This document shows, piece by piece, positions 1 through 10,815 of a stretch of 64,000 nucleotides of DNA. Positions within the stretch are counted from its first letter, which is position 1. Every line of letters begins with the position of its first letter. A program made the position numbers and the translations under genes. The notes under the pieces were generated by a model. That model was not told the DNA's origin. It worked only from the letters and a program-made list of their open reading frames with translations, and did no database searches. This stretch comes from Amborella trichopoda (taxonomy: Eukaryota; Streptophyta; Magnoliopsida; Amborellales; Amborellaceae), in contig NW_006498192.1 in the NCBI RefSeq assembly GCF_000471905.2, forward strand, positions 2,700,721-2,764,720. The letters run 5' to 3'.

Positions 1-1500
1 TAAGCAAGGCCCCCAGCCGTCTGAGCACCTTGATCACCCCTTTAAGAAGCAGCTTCACACGAGTATCCTATTGATGTTCATGTGATCCAGTGACTCGGAA
101 GAAAACTAAAGTCGAATGACCAATTTTAATTTTGAATGTTGTCCTTCTCTCTTCTCTCGAAGTTCAACATTCGACAGGATAAGCTGTTTGAGATTATTTT
201 CCATCACTTGTATCCCAGATGTGAATAAGGAGAGAGCAGTTCGCGACCCAGGTTTGTAAGAACCAAAATGCTTGTGGACCACGGAAGCTGTAGGTCAATA
301 AGCCCAAATCTGGAAATGAAGTTTTTGATAATATCATAATGGCCCGAAAACATGCAGGAATGTGGCTAAGGGTCTCCTAAGAAAACCTACAAAATTTTGT
401 CTCAATCCTATGAGTTTTAGATAGTTCCAACGACAAAACATATTTGGGAAATTCTGCCCATATCGTGCTGAAAATCGACTCTGAACTATATCACCATTAT
501 CGGAGCACCATCACTTTTGAATTTATAACTGTTGAAAACCCTCGTGTAACAATTTTCGGCGAATTCATACTCTTCTAGAGTAAGTTATGACCAAATTACC
601 TAAAATGGGTAGGTCGTACACTATTACAATGCACCTTTGGTGAACTAGTTTTCATTAATGGAAACTATGCTTCTCCATTTCGAGGGCAAACTATCTATGG
701 TGGTATCTTCTTCATCTCGGGTCAGATTAAGCTCAAAGTTTGAGAGCATGTTTGTCTCATCTACCCAGTCGATTTGATATGCAGCACGCATGATGACATG
801 AACTGAGCCAAGAGAAATTGAAGAGAGAATTTTATCGAAAAGTTCAAAAAGTAGCAAGAAAATTCCAGCAGTACATCCGCTTGATCGAACGACCGTATCG
901 CTACGCTCGCACGTCGAATCGATGGAACGTAAGACCTGTTAGGACAACAAGGTTGAGAGCTTTTTCGGGTCGAACCTACGCATGCTGGATGGCCAGATTC
1001 GTCAGAAATCAAGGATGAACAGTGGAAAATTCTGGCCACCAATATTTAATTCCAACCAAAGTTACCCAATCTGGAAAACGATCGTCCGCACACCAAATCG
1101 AGCTGTTATTTTTGCCAAACAATCATGGCAACATGCTCGTTACGCTACAATGAAGAAATCAATGAAAAACAGTGAGAAACGGGTCGATCCTTAAATCCAA
1201 TATTGCATGTTTTCTCGTGTTTTTGCCACATCGTGATCATGGCCCAAGACTCCGATCCACGGCTCGAAGTAGCTATTAAAACGACCGTCTTCCCTAACCG
1301 ATTAAGAAAAGAATAATCTTTTGGACGTATGAAGATCGAAAGGACCCCGAATCAGCCATCGAAAGCTCACATGATTGAAAGGCCATTACAGGGATTGATT
1401 TGGAATTTCACAAATTGTTGATGTAACGGTAAAATCATCATTTTGCCCCTATTTTTTCAATTTTATTTAATTCATTTAATTGATAATTTTATTCAATTAG

Positions 1501-1570
1501 GTTAGAATTTGATCATCCACCCATGTTTCGATCCCACTTCTATATAAGCACGTACTCTCTTCATGTAATG
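1501..1570 (+). promoter_or_regulatory. LTR copy 1 promoter (TATA box)
   Basis: TATATAAGCA starts at 1541. About 20 bases upstream is the box GATCATCCACCCATGTTT, which recurs at the same distance from the TATA box in copies 2, 4 and 5 and in altered form in copies 3 and 6. Transcription would run rightward into the GA run and pyrimidine tract. Confidence 0.55.
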
Positions 1571-1632
1571 GATCCTTCCTCAATCAATACAAATTCTAAC
1601 TTTTTGCTTAAGCTTAGGTCACGATTTGGAGA

Positions 1633-1673
<41 letters not shown>

Positions 1674-1786
1674 AATCTAGATGTGTATACTAACTAAACC
1701 TAACGTAAAGTTAACTTTACTCTCTACCTTACTTCTTTCTTTCTCTTACTCGTTCTTCTTCTTTCTCTCTTCTCTCTTCTTCTCTC

Positions 1787-2152
1787 NNNNNNNNNNNNNN
1801 NNNNNNNNNNNNNNNNNNNNNNNNNNNNNNNNNNNNNNNNNNNNNNNNNNNNNNNNNNNNNNNNNNNNNNNNNNNNNNNNNNNNNNNNNNNNNNNNNNNN
1901 NNNNNNNNNNNNNNNNNNNNNNNNNNNNNNNNNNNNNNNNNNNNNNNNNNNNNNNNNNNNNNNNNNNNNNNNNNNNNNNNNNNNNNNNNNNNNNNNNNNN
2001 NNNNNNNNNNNNNNNNNNNNNNNNNNNNNNNNNNNNNNNNNNNNNNNNNNNNNNNNNNNNNNNNNNNNNNNNNNNNNNNNNNNNNNNNNNNNNNNNNNNN
2101 NNNNNNNNNNNNNNNNNNNNNNNNNNNNNNNNNNNNNNNNNNNNNNNNNNNN
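1787..2152. other. Assembly gap (366 N)
   Basis: This is a run of N. The left flank is almost pure pyrimidine and the right flank begins with an AAGG purine repeat, so the gap sits where low-complexity sequence switches strand. The open reading frame crossing it is meaningless. Confidence 0.99.
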
Positions 2153-2240
2153 AAGGAAGGAAGGAAGGAAGAAGGAAGAAGTAAGTAAGTAACGTACGTA
2201 GTACGTACGTACTACTACTAACTAACTACGTACGTTACTT
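2153..2240. repeat. AAGG repeat followed by ACGT/GTAC palindromic repeat
   Basis: AAGG repeats (2153-2180) run into GTAAGTAAGT and then into many overlapping TACGTACGT units up to about 2240. These are self-complementary and very low in complexity. No other giant LTR copy has this block, so it may be local expansion or a gap-edge artefact. Confidence 0.85.
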
Positions 2241-2595
2241 CTCTCTCTCTCTCGTCTTCTCTTTCTCTCTTCTCTCTCTCTTTCTCTCTTCTTCTCTTCT
2301 CTCTCTTCTCTCTCTTCTTCTTTTATCTTGTCTCTCTTCCTTCTCTCTCCTCTCCTCTCTCTACTTTCTCTCTCCTCACCTCTCTCTTTTCTTCCTCTCT
2401 TTTTCTCTTTTCTTTCTCTCTCTTTTTTCTCTATCTTTTTTCCCTTTCCCTTTTTCCTCTTTCCTTTATCTCTCTTCTTCTTTCCTTTCTCTCTCTTATT
2501 CTTTCCTTTTTCTCCCTTCTTCTTTCTTTTCTCTCACTTCTTCTTTCTTGCTCTTTCTCTTCTTTCCTTATCACTCTCTGTTTCCTTCACCTCTC

Positions 2596-2960
2596 ATGCC
2601 TCCCCTGTCTATCGCACATGGCAGCGTACACTGTCATGCGTGATGTTTCTTTCACTTCTCTCTTTATCTGTTGCACATGATAGTGCACACTACCTAGCAT
2701 GCCATTTCTCTCTTCTCTCACTATCTGTCTTGTACGGTAGTGCACACTACCAAGCTTAACCTTCTCTCTCTTCTCTCTTATGTCCATCTTGCACAGCAGT
2801 GCACATTGCCTAGCGTAACCTTCTCTTTCTTCTCTCTTCTTTCTGTCTCACATGATAGTGCACATTGTCGAGTGTAACATTCTCTCTTCTCTCTATCTTA
2901 CACATTGGTGAACCTTGCCGAGCGTGGCTTTTCTTCTCTCTCTCTTATCTCCCCATTCTT
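2596..2960 (+). repeat. Copy 1 minisatellite with short inverted repeats
   Basis: About six units of roughly 60 bases alternate a pyrimidine spacer with a core such as GGTAGTGCACACTACC (near 2735), which is almost self-complementary. Other cores are GCACATGATAGTGCACACTA and GCACAGCAGTGCACATTGCC. Position and design match the arrays in copies 2, 3 and 5, although the core sequence differs. Confidence 0.7.
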
Positions 2961-4561
2961 CCCCTTCCAGCCTTGCACGGTAGAACACACGGTCGGGCAT
3001 GATACTCCCTTCTTTCTCTTTCTTTTATGTCTGCACGATAGTGCATACTTCCAAGCGTGACGTCTTTCTTTCTCCTTTCTTCTTTCTCTCCTCTACTTGT
3101 TTGATTAGAGGGAAGGATGAGCCTTGTGCCATTGCGATAGTCTTGTGGCCAAGTAGTTTAGCCGTCGTGCTGGTCAAAGTTATTGTGCCTGTCTAGCTGC
3201 CGCGTCAGACCAGCTCCGGTACCAGGCCAGCCGTCGCGCCAGTCTTGTGTCGTTGTGCCATTCTTGTCATTGAGTAGTTTAGCCATAACACTGGTCAAGT
3301 TACAGTGCTCGTCAACACATTTTTCAGCACCTTGGGTTCCCGATGCAAAATAAAAGAGAAGCCAGTCAATAAAGCCCTGATTTATAGAGGAATTCTCGAT
3401 AGTCATAGCATTTCCCCAGAACAGTTTAAAATTCTCCTTAAGGACTTCAAAAGACCACGTGCCAAGTTCCGTTGCAATCTGACATGTCTATGGCAGTCTA
3501 AGCAAGGAAATGGTTTTAGAAAAATTAACCTTTAGCACCTTGAAACAGACTTTGTAACTTGAACCCCATTTTTAAAGCATCAAATGGCTGTGGGATAATT
3601 GCCATTGGATCCAGCATAGTAAAAAACCCTTAGGGGTCAAATTTCAGCTTAAATAGATGCTTCAAGACAAAGTTAAGGGCAAAAGACTGAAAAAGGAGAG
3701 GCCGCACGCTATTCCCGTGTGACCTCCCTGCACCAATCTCCATTAAAGGAGAATGGTTTTCATAGTCACGAGCAGCAACATTGAAAATTCATATCTCACT
3801 CATTATGAGTCGGGTCGAGTTTTGTGAGCGTGTTCGTCTCGTTAAGACAAGCATTTTGATATGTCGCACGTCTTATGAAGACGTCCAAGCACGATGAAAA
3901 GCTAGAGAGAAGCAACAAAATCAGCAGCAGCACGACCCACTCGAGCGGCTATATCACTGTGCTCGCATACCCGATCAACGCGAAACTAGTTGCATTGCGT
4001 GCATAAGGTCCAGAGATATGTCTGGTCCGAACCCCGCCCGTGATGAACGGTTAGATTTGGCGTATGACGGTGTTAAATTTTTTGCAAAATTTCGGTATCT
4101 GGAATCTAAGTTCCGACCAATAACCCACGTTGGCAAAATCTTCGTTCGGACACGAAATCAAGCTTCGTTTGTTGCAACGCAATCATGAGGGCATGCTCAG
4201 CACAATTCAGTAAAAAAAATCAAAGAAATACATTAAGAAATGAGCACACTATTGATCAGAAGTTTCCAAGATTTGTATAAATTTCAAGTCGCGTGATCGT
4301 GGCTTTAAAACATGATATATTGTTTGAAGTTAGTATCAAATTGATCGTCATCTCAAGCCCAATGAGAAAGTAATCATCTTTGGTCAAACAAGCCTCAGAG
4401 TAACCCCGAATCGGCCTAGAAAAATCACACACGTCCCATGGTGCAGCACGAACTATTTTCAAATTTTGTGTATTGTTGGGCAGGGGTAAAATCATAATTT
4501 TGTGTCACTTTTTAGATTTTATTTTAATTTAAATAAATTGTAATTATCATCAATTAAGTTA

Positions 4562-4660
4562 AATTTTACGCATCCACCCATGTTTTGGGCCCAAGTCCAT
4601 ATATACCATGCTATACCGCATTGTATTTGCCCCTCAATTCAATTAATAAAATTCAGAGTT
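4562..4660 (+). promoter_or_regulatory. LTR copy 2 promoter and R-region polyA signal
   Basis: The box CATCCACCCATGTTTTGGG at 4570 is followed by ATATATA at about 4599-4605. AATAAA lies some 45 bases downstream (about 4645), an arrangement expected for U3/R of an LTR. The transcript would enter the GGTACCCCTCGATGAAGGTAAC block at 4719-4742, which is also found in copies 3 and 5. Confidence 0.55.
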
Positions 4661-4917
4661 AGCTTTGAGACTGAGGGACACGCTTAGAAGAGTGAGACAG
4701 AGGAGAGAGAAGAAAAGTCTGGTACCCCTCGATGAAGGTAACTTTCTCTCCTCCTCTTTTCTCTCTCCTCTTCTTCCTTTCTCTCTCTTTCTTCTTTCTT
4801 TCTTTTCCTCTCTTGTCCTTTGTCTTTCTTTCTCTCTCTTGTCCTTCATTCTTTCTCTTTTCTCTTCTCTTTGTCTCTCACTCCTCTTCTTCTTCCCTAT
4901 GTCTTTCTCTTCTCTAC

Positions 4918-5530
4918 GTCAAACATGCACGGCAGTAGGCATTGCCATGCATATCTCTCTTTCTCTCTCTTCATCTATCGCTCTCTCTCCTTTATTTTTA
5001 CGTCTCTCTTCTCTGTTAACACGCACGGCAGTAGGCTATCACCGTGTGTGTCCTTCGTTCCTTTCTTTCCTCTTTCTCTCTGCTTTCTTTCCTCTTTAAT
5101 CTCCTCTTCCTTCGTTTCTCTCTGCTCTCTTTCCCAATCTTCTGTATCCTCTCTCCTCCTCTCTTTACTTTCTTTCCTTTCTCGCTCATCTCTTTCCTAA
5201 TCTCTCTTTTCTTTCCTATTTTCTCTGTTCTTTCCTTTCTCTCTCTCTTTTCCAGTCATGCATGACAGTGCCCATCACCGAGCATGACATCCTTCTTATC
5301 TCTTATAACATACACAGTGAGCCGGGCTTTAACCCGAGTGGTGGGCCGGGCCTCTGTCTGAGTTCCTCCTCTCTCATGTCGTACACGACGATGCTCATCG
5401 CCACACACGACATTTCTTTCCCTATTCTCTGATAAGGAAATTGAACCTGGCCCTTTCCTAAGTGGCAGGTCTGGTCGTGTCTGAGTCCCTTCTGACACGC
5501 ATGGCGATGCCTACCACTGCGCGTGTCTTT
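4918..5530 (+). repeat. Series of single hairpin-forming inverted repeats in LTR copy 2
   Basis: Several separate inverted repeats lie in pyrimidine-rich DNA. At 5255-5288, GTCATGC pairs with GCATGAC. At 5377-5412, TGTCGT pairs with ACGACA and CGATG with CATCG around a CT loop. At 5494-5527, GACACGC pairs with GCGTGTC. Near 4926 a CATGCACGGCA / TGCCATGCAT stem occurs. The same series in the same order is found in LTR copy 3 (9628-10108), with changed stem sequences that remain paired. Confidence 0.75.
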
Positions 5531-5544
5531 TTTTTTCTCTCTCA

Positions 5545-6030
5545 TTGTCACGGATGGTGGAACTCATCACAATCCATGTTCTCTCTTTTTCTCTCTCGTC
5601 ATGGATGACATAACCCATCGTCATCTATGTTCTCTCTTATCCTCTCTCTCCTATCATGAACAACAGAACTCATCACCGTCATCTTACTCTCTCTTTCCTA
5701 TCATGGATGGTGGAACCTATCGTCATCTGTGTTTCTTCTTCCCTTCTCTCTTACTTTTTCTCTTCTGTCATGGACGGTGAAGCCTATCGCCATCTATGTG
5801 CTTTCTCCCTTTCCCCTTTCTCTCTCCTTTTTCATGAACGGCAGAACCCCATCACCATTCAAGCTTCTTCCCTCTTTCTCTCTCATCTGTCATGGACAGC
5901 GGAACCCCATCGCTATCTATGTTTTTTTCCCTCTTACTCTCTCCTTTTTCATGAACGGTCGTCCATGCTTCTTTTCCCTTTCTCTCTCCTTTGTCATGGA
6001 CAGTGGTACCCATCGTCATCCATGTTCTCC
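5545..6030 (+). repeat. Hairpin minisatellite, copy 2 (about 58-bp units)
   Basis: About eight units carry the core CATGGAYGRYG, then a loop of about 8 bases, then CGYCATCYATG, separated by pyrimidine spacers. Most arms pair with Watson-Crick or G-T pairs. In one unit GGACAGCG faces CGCTATCT, where other units have GGACGG facing a C at that place. The unit design is the same as at 10145-10815. Confidence 0.75.
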
Positions 6031-7095
6031 ACTTTCTCTTCTCTTCTTCTCTTTCTCTTCTCTTCTTCTCTTTCTTATTTCTTCTCTCTTCTCTTTTCTT
6101 TCTTCTCTTCTCTCTCTTCTTTCTTCTCTTTCTAATTTCTTCTCTCTTCTCTCTTTTCTTTTTTCTCCTCTCTCTCTTCTTTCTTCTCTCTTATCTCTTT
6201 TCATTCTTCTCTTTTCTCTCTCTTCTTTCTTTTCTCTTTCTTCTTCTCTTGCTCTCTCTTCTTCCTTTTTTTCCGCTTTATTCTCTCTTCTCTCTTCTCT
6301 CTTCTTTATTCTCTCATCTCTCTCTTCTTCTCTCTCTTGTTCCTTCTCTCCTCCTCTCTTCCCTCTACATTCTTCTCTCTTCTCTCTCTTCCTTCTCTTT
6401 ATTCTTTTCTCTTCTCTTCTTCTCCCTCTTATTTCTTCTCCTTCTACGCTCTCTCTTCTCTTTCTTCTTTCTCCCCAATTCTCTCTTTTTTTTTCCCTCT
6501 CTTCTTTATTCTCTTTTCTCTCTTTCCTCTGTTTCTCTCTCTCATCTTCTCCTCTCATCTTTTCTTTCTTTTTCTTTCTTCTATTTTTTTCTTCTCTCTT
6601 CTTTTCTCATCTCTCTTCTCTCTCTTCTTTCTCTTTTATATTTTCTTTCCCATCTCTCACTTCTTTCTCTTTCTTTTCTCTTCTCTTCTTTCTTCTCTCA
6701 TCTGTCTCTTCTCTCTTCTTCTTTCTCTTCTCTCTTCTTCTCTCTCTTCTCTCTTCTCTCTTCTCTCTTATTTCCTTTTTTCTCTCTTTTCTCTCCTCTT
6801 CTTTCTTTTTCTTATTCTTCTCTCCTCTTCTCTTCATTTCTTCTCTTCTTCTTTTCCCTTCTCTTCTCTTCTTCTCTTCTCTTTCTCTCTTCTCTCTTTT
6901 TCTCCTCTTTTCTCTTCTCTTCTTCTATTCTTCTTCTATTCTTCTTATTCTCTCTCCTCTTCTCTTCCCCTTCTCTCTTCTTCTATCTCTCTTCTCTTCC
7001 CTCTCTTTCTCTCTTTTTTTTTCTTCTTTCTTCTCTCTCATTATTCTTCTCTTGCTCAGTCCTCACTTCTCTACTTCTCTCTCTTCTTTCTTCTT
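6030..7095 (+). repeat. Polypyrimidine tract of about 1.07 kb
   Basis: The plus strand is almost entirely C and T (TTCTC, CTTT and TCTC variants) for more than a kilobase, with only scattered A or G. Long Leu/Ser/Phe open frames cross it only because stop codons need A or G. It ends at CGTTTGACAAACGAAC (7103). Shorter tracts occupy the same place in the other copies. Confidence 0.95.
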
Positions 7096-7139
7096 CTTCT
7101 CTCGTTTGACAAACGAACATGCTAAGTCTAGCACTATCA

Positions 7140-7870
7140 CGGTAGTCTTTTTGTCGAGCAGTATTGTCGCCGTGCTGGTCTGAGTTACCGTGCCCGTCTT
7201 GTAGTCACGTTAGACTCGCTATCATGCCAGGCTGGTTGGTGTTGGCTTTGTCGTCTAGTACTATTGCCATCGTGCTGCTCTGAGTTACTGTGCCAGTCTT
7301 GCTACCACGCCAGGTCAATCACTGTACTGGACTAGCTACAATGTTAGTCTAGCCACTAGGTCAAACTCCCATTTCTTCTTTTCTCTTTCCTCTACTCCAT
7401 TTCTTCCGCCTTCCTTTCATCTCCCCAATCTGTATCCTCTTATTCTTCCCTTTCTTCTCTTGGATGCGCACGCTCATGTGCATTTACCTAAAGAAGAGGT
7501 GGGGTCCCTTGGCCCACTTATCTTATAAATTAACCATGTGTGTGTGATCGCAGAAACTGGAGAGTACATGTCAAGAGAGGTGATTTCAAACTAGTTGTAG
7601 GACTGGGGGGTTTTCCGTTGTGATCTAAGAGGGCGCTCATGCGAGTCAGCCCGAGTGCATCACGGACCTAGGTGAGGTGGGTCCCGCCTCACTCCAACTT
7701 CCTTTCTCACCGGTTAGTGTACCAGCTATTGTTGCTTAACAAGGTTCTCGAGAAAGCAGTCTCAAGTCTGAGTTCCCCTTAAAACCTGAGACATGTGCTA
7801 TCAAGTCATCCAGACCTGGAGGCGAGATCGAGGCATCTAACAAGTCGCGTCAGACCAGCCGCTGCATCAG
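7140..7870 (+). repeat. 17-bp degenerate repeats and terminal block of LTR copy 2
   Basis: 7140-7350 holds degenerate units of the type ACCRTGCCNGTCTTGCY. 7480-7860 matches 11500-11850, 12620-12980, 18820-19183 and 32330-32689: the YCCCACTTRTCTT start, GTCAAGRGAGG, GATCTAAGAGGGCGC, CTCTCWCCGGTTRGT, and the end GAGATCGAGGCATC. After it, 17-bp-type repeats resume up to copy 3. Confidence 0.7.
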
Positions 7871-9284
7871 ACCAGTTGTCGTGCCAGTATTGCCGATGTG
7901 CCAATCATGTCGTCGATTAGCCTGACCGTCGTGTCAATTCAGTTACCATCCCCATTTAGCTACCACGTCAGACCATTCGTTGTGTTAGACTAAGTGCCTC
8001 TTTGAACACATTTTTCAACACCTTGGGTCCCCGATGTGGAATATAAGAGAAGTCGGTGAATAAAGCCTTGGCATATAGTGTAATTTTTTACAGTCTCATA
8101 ATTGCCCCAAAATGGGTTAGAATCTTCCTAAATTTTTCTAAAAAGGCACCTGCCAAGTTTCGTCACAATCTGACATGTTTAAGGCAGTGCAAACAAAGAA
8201 ACAATTTCAAAATAATTAGCCTCTAGTACCCTGAAACAGACCCTGTAACCAGAACTCCATTTTTGGTGCATCAAATAGCTATGGGATCACCTCCATTAGA
8301 TCCGAAACGGTCGAAAACCCCCAAGGGTCAAGTTTTAGCTTAATCAGATGTCTTAGGCGAAAGTTATGATTGAAACATTAAAAAGGGGTATGACGCACGC
8401 TTTCCCGTGCGGCCTCCCTGCACCAATCTGTACTAAAGGAGACTAGTTTGCACAGTTATGAATAGAAAATTTGGAGATTCATATCTCACTCATTATAAGT
8501 CGGATCGCTCCCAAATAGTTTGGAGTGTGTTCGTCTCGTCAAGACGAGCATTTCGATATGTGAGACGCCCCGGGACAATACCCGAGCAAGGAGAAAAACT
8601 AGAGAGAAGTTCACGATTCATGAAGACAATTGCAAGAAAATCAGCAGTAGTACGACCCACTCGAGCGGCCATATCACGACGCTCTTGAACCCGATCAATG
8701 TGAAATCAGTTCCATCACGTATGTAAGGTTTAAGACAATGACTGATCCAAACCCCACGCGTGATGAACGGTTGGATTCAAAAAATGAAGGTGTCGAAGTT
8801 GCTGCCGATTTCGACGGCTGAAATTCAAGATCCGACCAAAAACCCAAGATGGTGAAATATTCATTCGGGCACGAAATCGAGCTGTGTTTATTACAACACG
8901 ATCATGACGGAATGCTCAGTGCAATTCAGTGAAGAAACTAAATAAAAACATCAAGAAATGAATGCACTATCGTTTAGAAGTTTTCAAGATCTATAAAAAT
9001 TTCGGGTCGCATGATCGTGGCCCAAAAAAGCGATCCGTAGCTTGAAGTTGGTAACAAATCGATCGTTATAATGAGCTCAAAGAGAAAGTAATCATCTTTC
9101 GGCCAAACGAGTGCCGGAACAACCTTGAATCATCCATAGAAGATCATGCACGTTCCAAGGCAGTAGCAGGGACTGTTTTGGAATTTCATGTATTGTTGGG
9201 CAGGGGCAAAACTGTCATTTTACACCCATTTTTAGATTTTTTTAATTCAAATAAATTGTAATTATGATCAATTAGGCTAGATTC

Positions 9285-9385
9285 TGGGCATCTAATTATG
9301 TTTGGGCCCAATTTTATAAATACGTGCTAAACCTATTGTAAAGGACTTCCACAGTTTTCAATTGCATGCATAAAATTTGAGAATT
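9285..9385 (+). promoter_or_regulatory. LTR copy 3 promoter
   Basis: TTATAAATACGTG starts at 9314, preceded by a decayed form of the CATCCACCCATG box (CATCTAATTATGTTTGGG). ATAAAATTT at 9371 could serve as an R-region polyA signal. The GGTACCCTTCGATGAAGGTTAC block follows at about 9443. Confidence 0.5.
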
Positions 9386-9627
9386 TTACATTGAGATTGT
9401 GGACATCTCTTGGAGAGAGAGAGAAGAGAGAAGAAATAGTCAGGTACCCTTCGATGAAGGTTACTTTCTCTCTCCTCCCCTCTTCTTTCTCTTTCTCTTT
9501 CTCTCTCTTCCCATCTTCTCTCTCCTCCCCTCTTCTTTCTCTTTCTCTCTCTTCTTTCCTTCTCTTTATCTCTCTCTCCTCTTCTTCTCTATCTTCCCCT
9601 CTCTTCCCTTTCTTTCTTTCTCTTCAC

Positions 9628-10108
9628 TCAACATGCACAGCAATGGGCCATGGCTGTGCGTGCCTTTCATCCCTTCTTTCTATTTTTTCTCTGCTTTCTT
9701 AATCCCTCCTCTCTCTTTCCTAAACGTCTTTATTCACTTTCCTTCTCTCTCTTCTTTCCTTCCTTTCTCTATTCTCTCTTTCCTAACCTCTTTCTTCCTT
9801 CTTTCTCCTTGTTCTCTCCTTTCTCTCTCTTCTCCATTCATGCACGACAGAGCCTATCGTCGGGCATGAATGTCCTCCTTATCCTAGAATGTGTACAGTG
9901 AGCCGGGTCCTGACCCGAGTGGCGGTCCGGGCCTCTATCCAAATTCTTCTTGTCCCATGTCACACACGGTGATGCTCATCACCATGTGCGACATTCCTTC
10001 TTCTAGACTCTCACAAGGACATTGAACCGAGCCCTTTCTGGAGTGGCGAGCCGAGTTGTGTTTGGGTCCCTTTCGACACTCACGGGGATGCCTATCACCG
10101 CGCATGTC
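9628..10108 (+). repeat. Series of single hairpin-forming inverted repeats in LTR copy 3
   Basis: This is the counterpart of 4918-5530. At 9836-9871, ATTCATGC pairs with GCATGAAT and CGAC with GTCG. At 9957-9994, ATGTC pairs with GACAT and GGTGATG with CATCACC around a CT loop. At 10075-10108 GACA pairs with TGTC and GAT with ATC. GGGTCCTGACCCG near 9905 is itself self-complementary. Confidence 0.75.
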
Positions 10109-10144
10109 TCTCTCTTTTCTCTTCTCTCTTTTGTTTCTATCCCT

Positions 10145-10815
10145 TGTCATGGAAGGCGAAACCCCATCGCCTTCCATGTTCTCTTTTTCTCCCTCTCTCC
10201 TGTCATGGACGGCGGGACCCATCGTTTTCCATGTTCCTTTCTCTCTCCCTTTCTTGTCATGAGCGGCAGAAGCCCATTGTCGTCCATGTTATCATTCCTT
10301 CTTCTCTTTCCTATCATAGACGACGAGACCCATCGCCGTCCATGTTTCTTTCTTTCTCTGTCTTCTCTTGTCATGGACGGCGGAACTCCATCGTCGTCTA
10401 TGTTTCTTTCTTTCTCTCTCTTTTCTTGTCATGTATGGTGAAACCCCATCGCCGTCCATGTTTCTTTTTTTCTCGCTCTTCTCTTGTCATGGACAGTGGA
10501 ACCCCATCGTAGTCTGTGTTTCTTTCTTTCTCTCTCTACTCTTGTCATGGATGGTGGAACCACATCACCGTCCATGTTTCTTTTTTCTCTCCCTCTTCTC
10601 TTGTCATGGATGGCGGGACCCCATCTCCGTCCATGTTCCTTTTTCCTCTCTCTCTCCTCTGTCATGGACGGCGGAACCCCATTATCGCCCATCTTCTTTT
10701 CTTTCTCCCATTCCTGTCATGAACGGCAGGACCCTCATCGCTGTCCATGCTTCCTCCCCATTCTCTTTCCTCTGTCATGGACGGTGGGACCTTATCGATT
10801 GTCATGTTTATCTTC
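10145..10815 (+). repeat. Hairpin minisatellite, copy 3 (about 58-bp units, 11 to 12 copies)
   Basis: Units carry CATGGACGGCG, then a loop such as GAACCCCAT, then CGCCGTCCATG, separated by TTTCTTTCTCTCTCTTCTCT-like spacers. The first unit is a perfect 12-bp stem (CATGGAAGGCGA at 10148-10159 with TCGCCTTCCATG at 10167-10178). At 10546-10576 the stem is GGTG with CACC, where most units have GGCG with CGCC. Other units keep pairing through G-T pairs. Confidence 0.85.

Larger units (their letters stand above)
1..3305 (+). mobile_element. Giant LTR copy 1 (5' end outside window)
   Basis: Positions 1-1500 match 28610-29940 along their length: the GAGCACCTTG start region, the box around AACATTCGAC, and GTGAATAAGGAGAGA. 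The order then follows the other copies: conserved box plus TATA at 1521-1547, GA run at 1630-1675, pyrimidine-rich stretch, minisatellite at 2596-2960, and a GTGCCAGTCT-type repeat region at 3120-3300. The beginning of the LTR lies about 18 bases before the window, judging from copy 5. No protein gene is present. By analogy with Tat/Ogre-like plant elements this is an LTR of a large Ty3/gypsy-type element; that family assignment is inference. Confidence 0.72.
3306..7994 (+). mobile_element. Giant LTR copy 2
   Basis: It starts at a TG, followed by CATTTTTCAGCACCTTGGG, which recurs at the start of copies 3 and (altered) 4. U3 spans about 3306-4600, with blocks shared with copy 3 (CAATCTGACATG, CCTCCCTGCACCAATCT, GTGTTCGTCTCGT). 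The TATA box is near 4600 and AATAAA at 4645. Pyrimidine and hairpin sequence fills 4730-7095, degenerate 17-bp repeats lie at 7140-7350 and 7850-7990, and the terminal block at 7480-7860. No coding sequence is present. Copies 1, 2 and 3 adjoin directly with no internal region between them. Exact ends are uncertain by tens of bases. Confidence 0.68.

Noticed and set aside
1681-2184. Reading frame across the N gap
   Set aside because: Most of it is undetermined sequence; the rest is simple repeat.
5656-7183. Long plus-strand reading frames rich in Ser, Leu and Phe (up to 484 codons)
   Set aside because: They lie in polypyrimidine repeats, where stop codons cannot occur by composition. No domain, no ATG context, and overlapping frames in all three phases.
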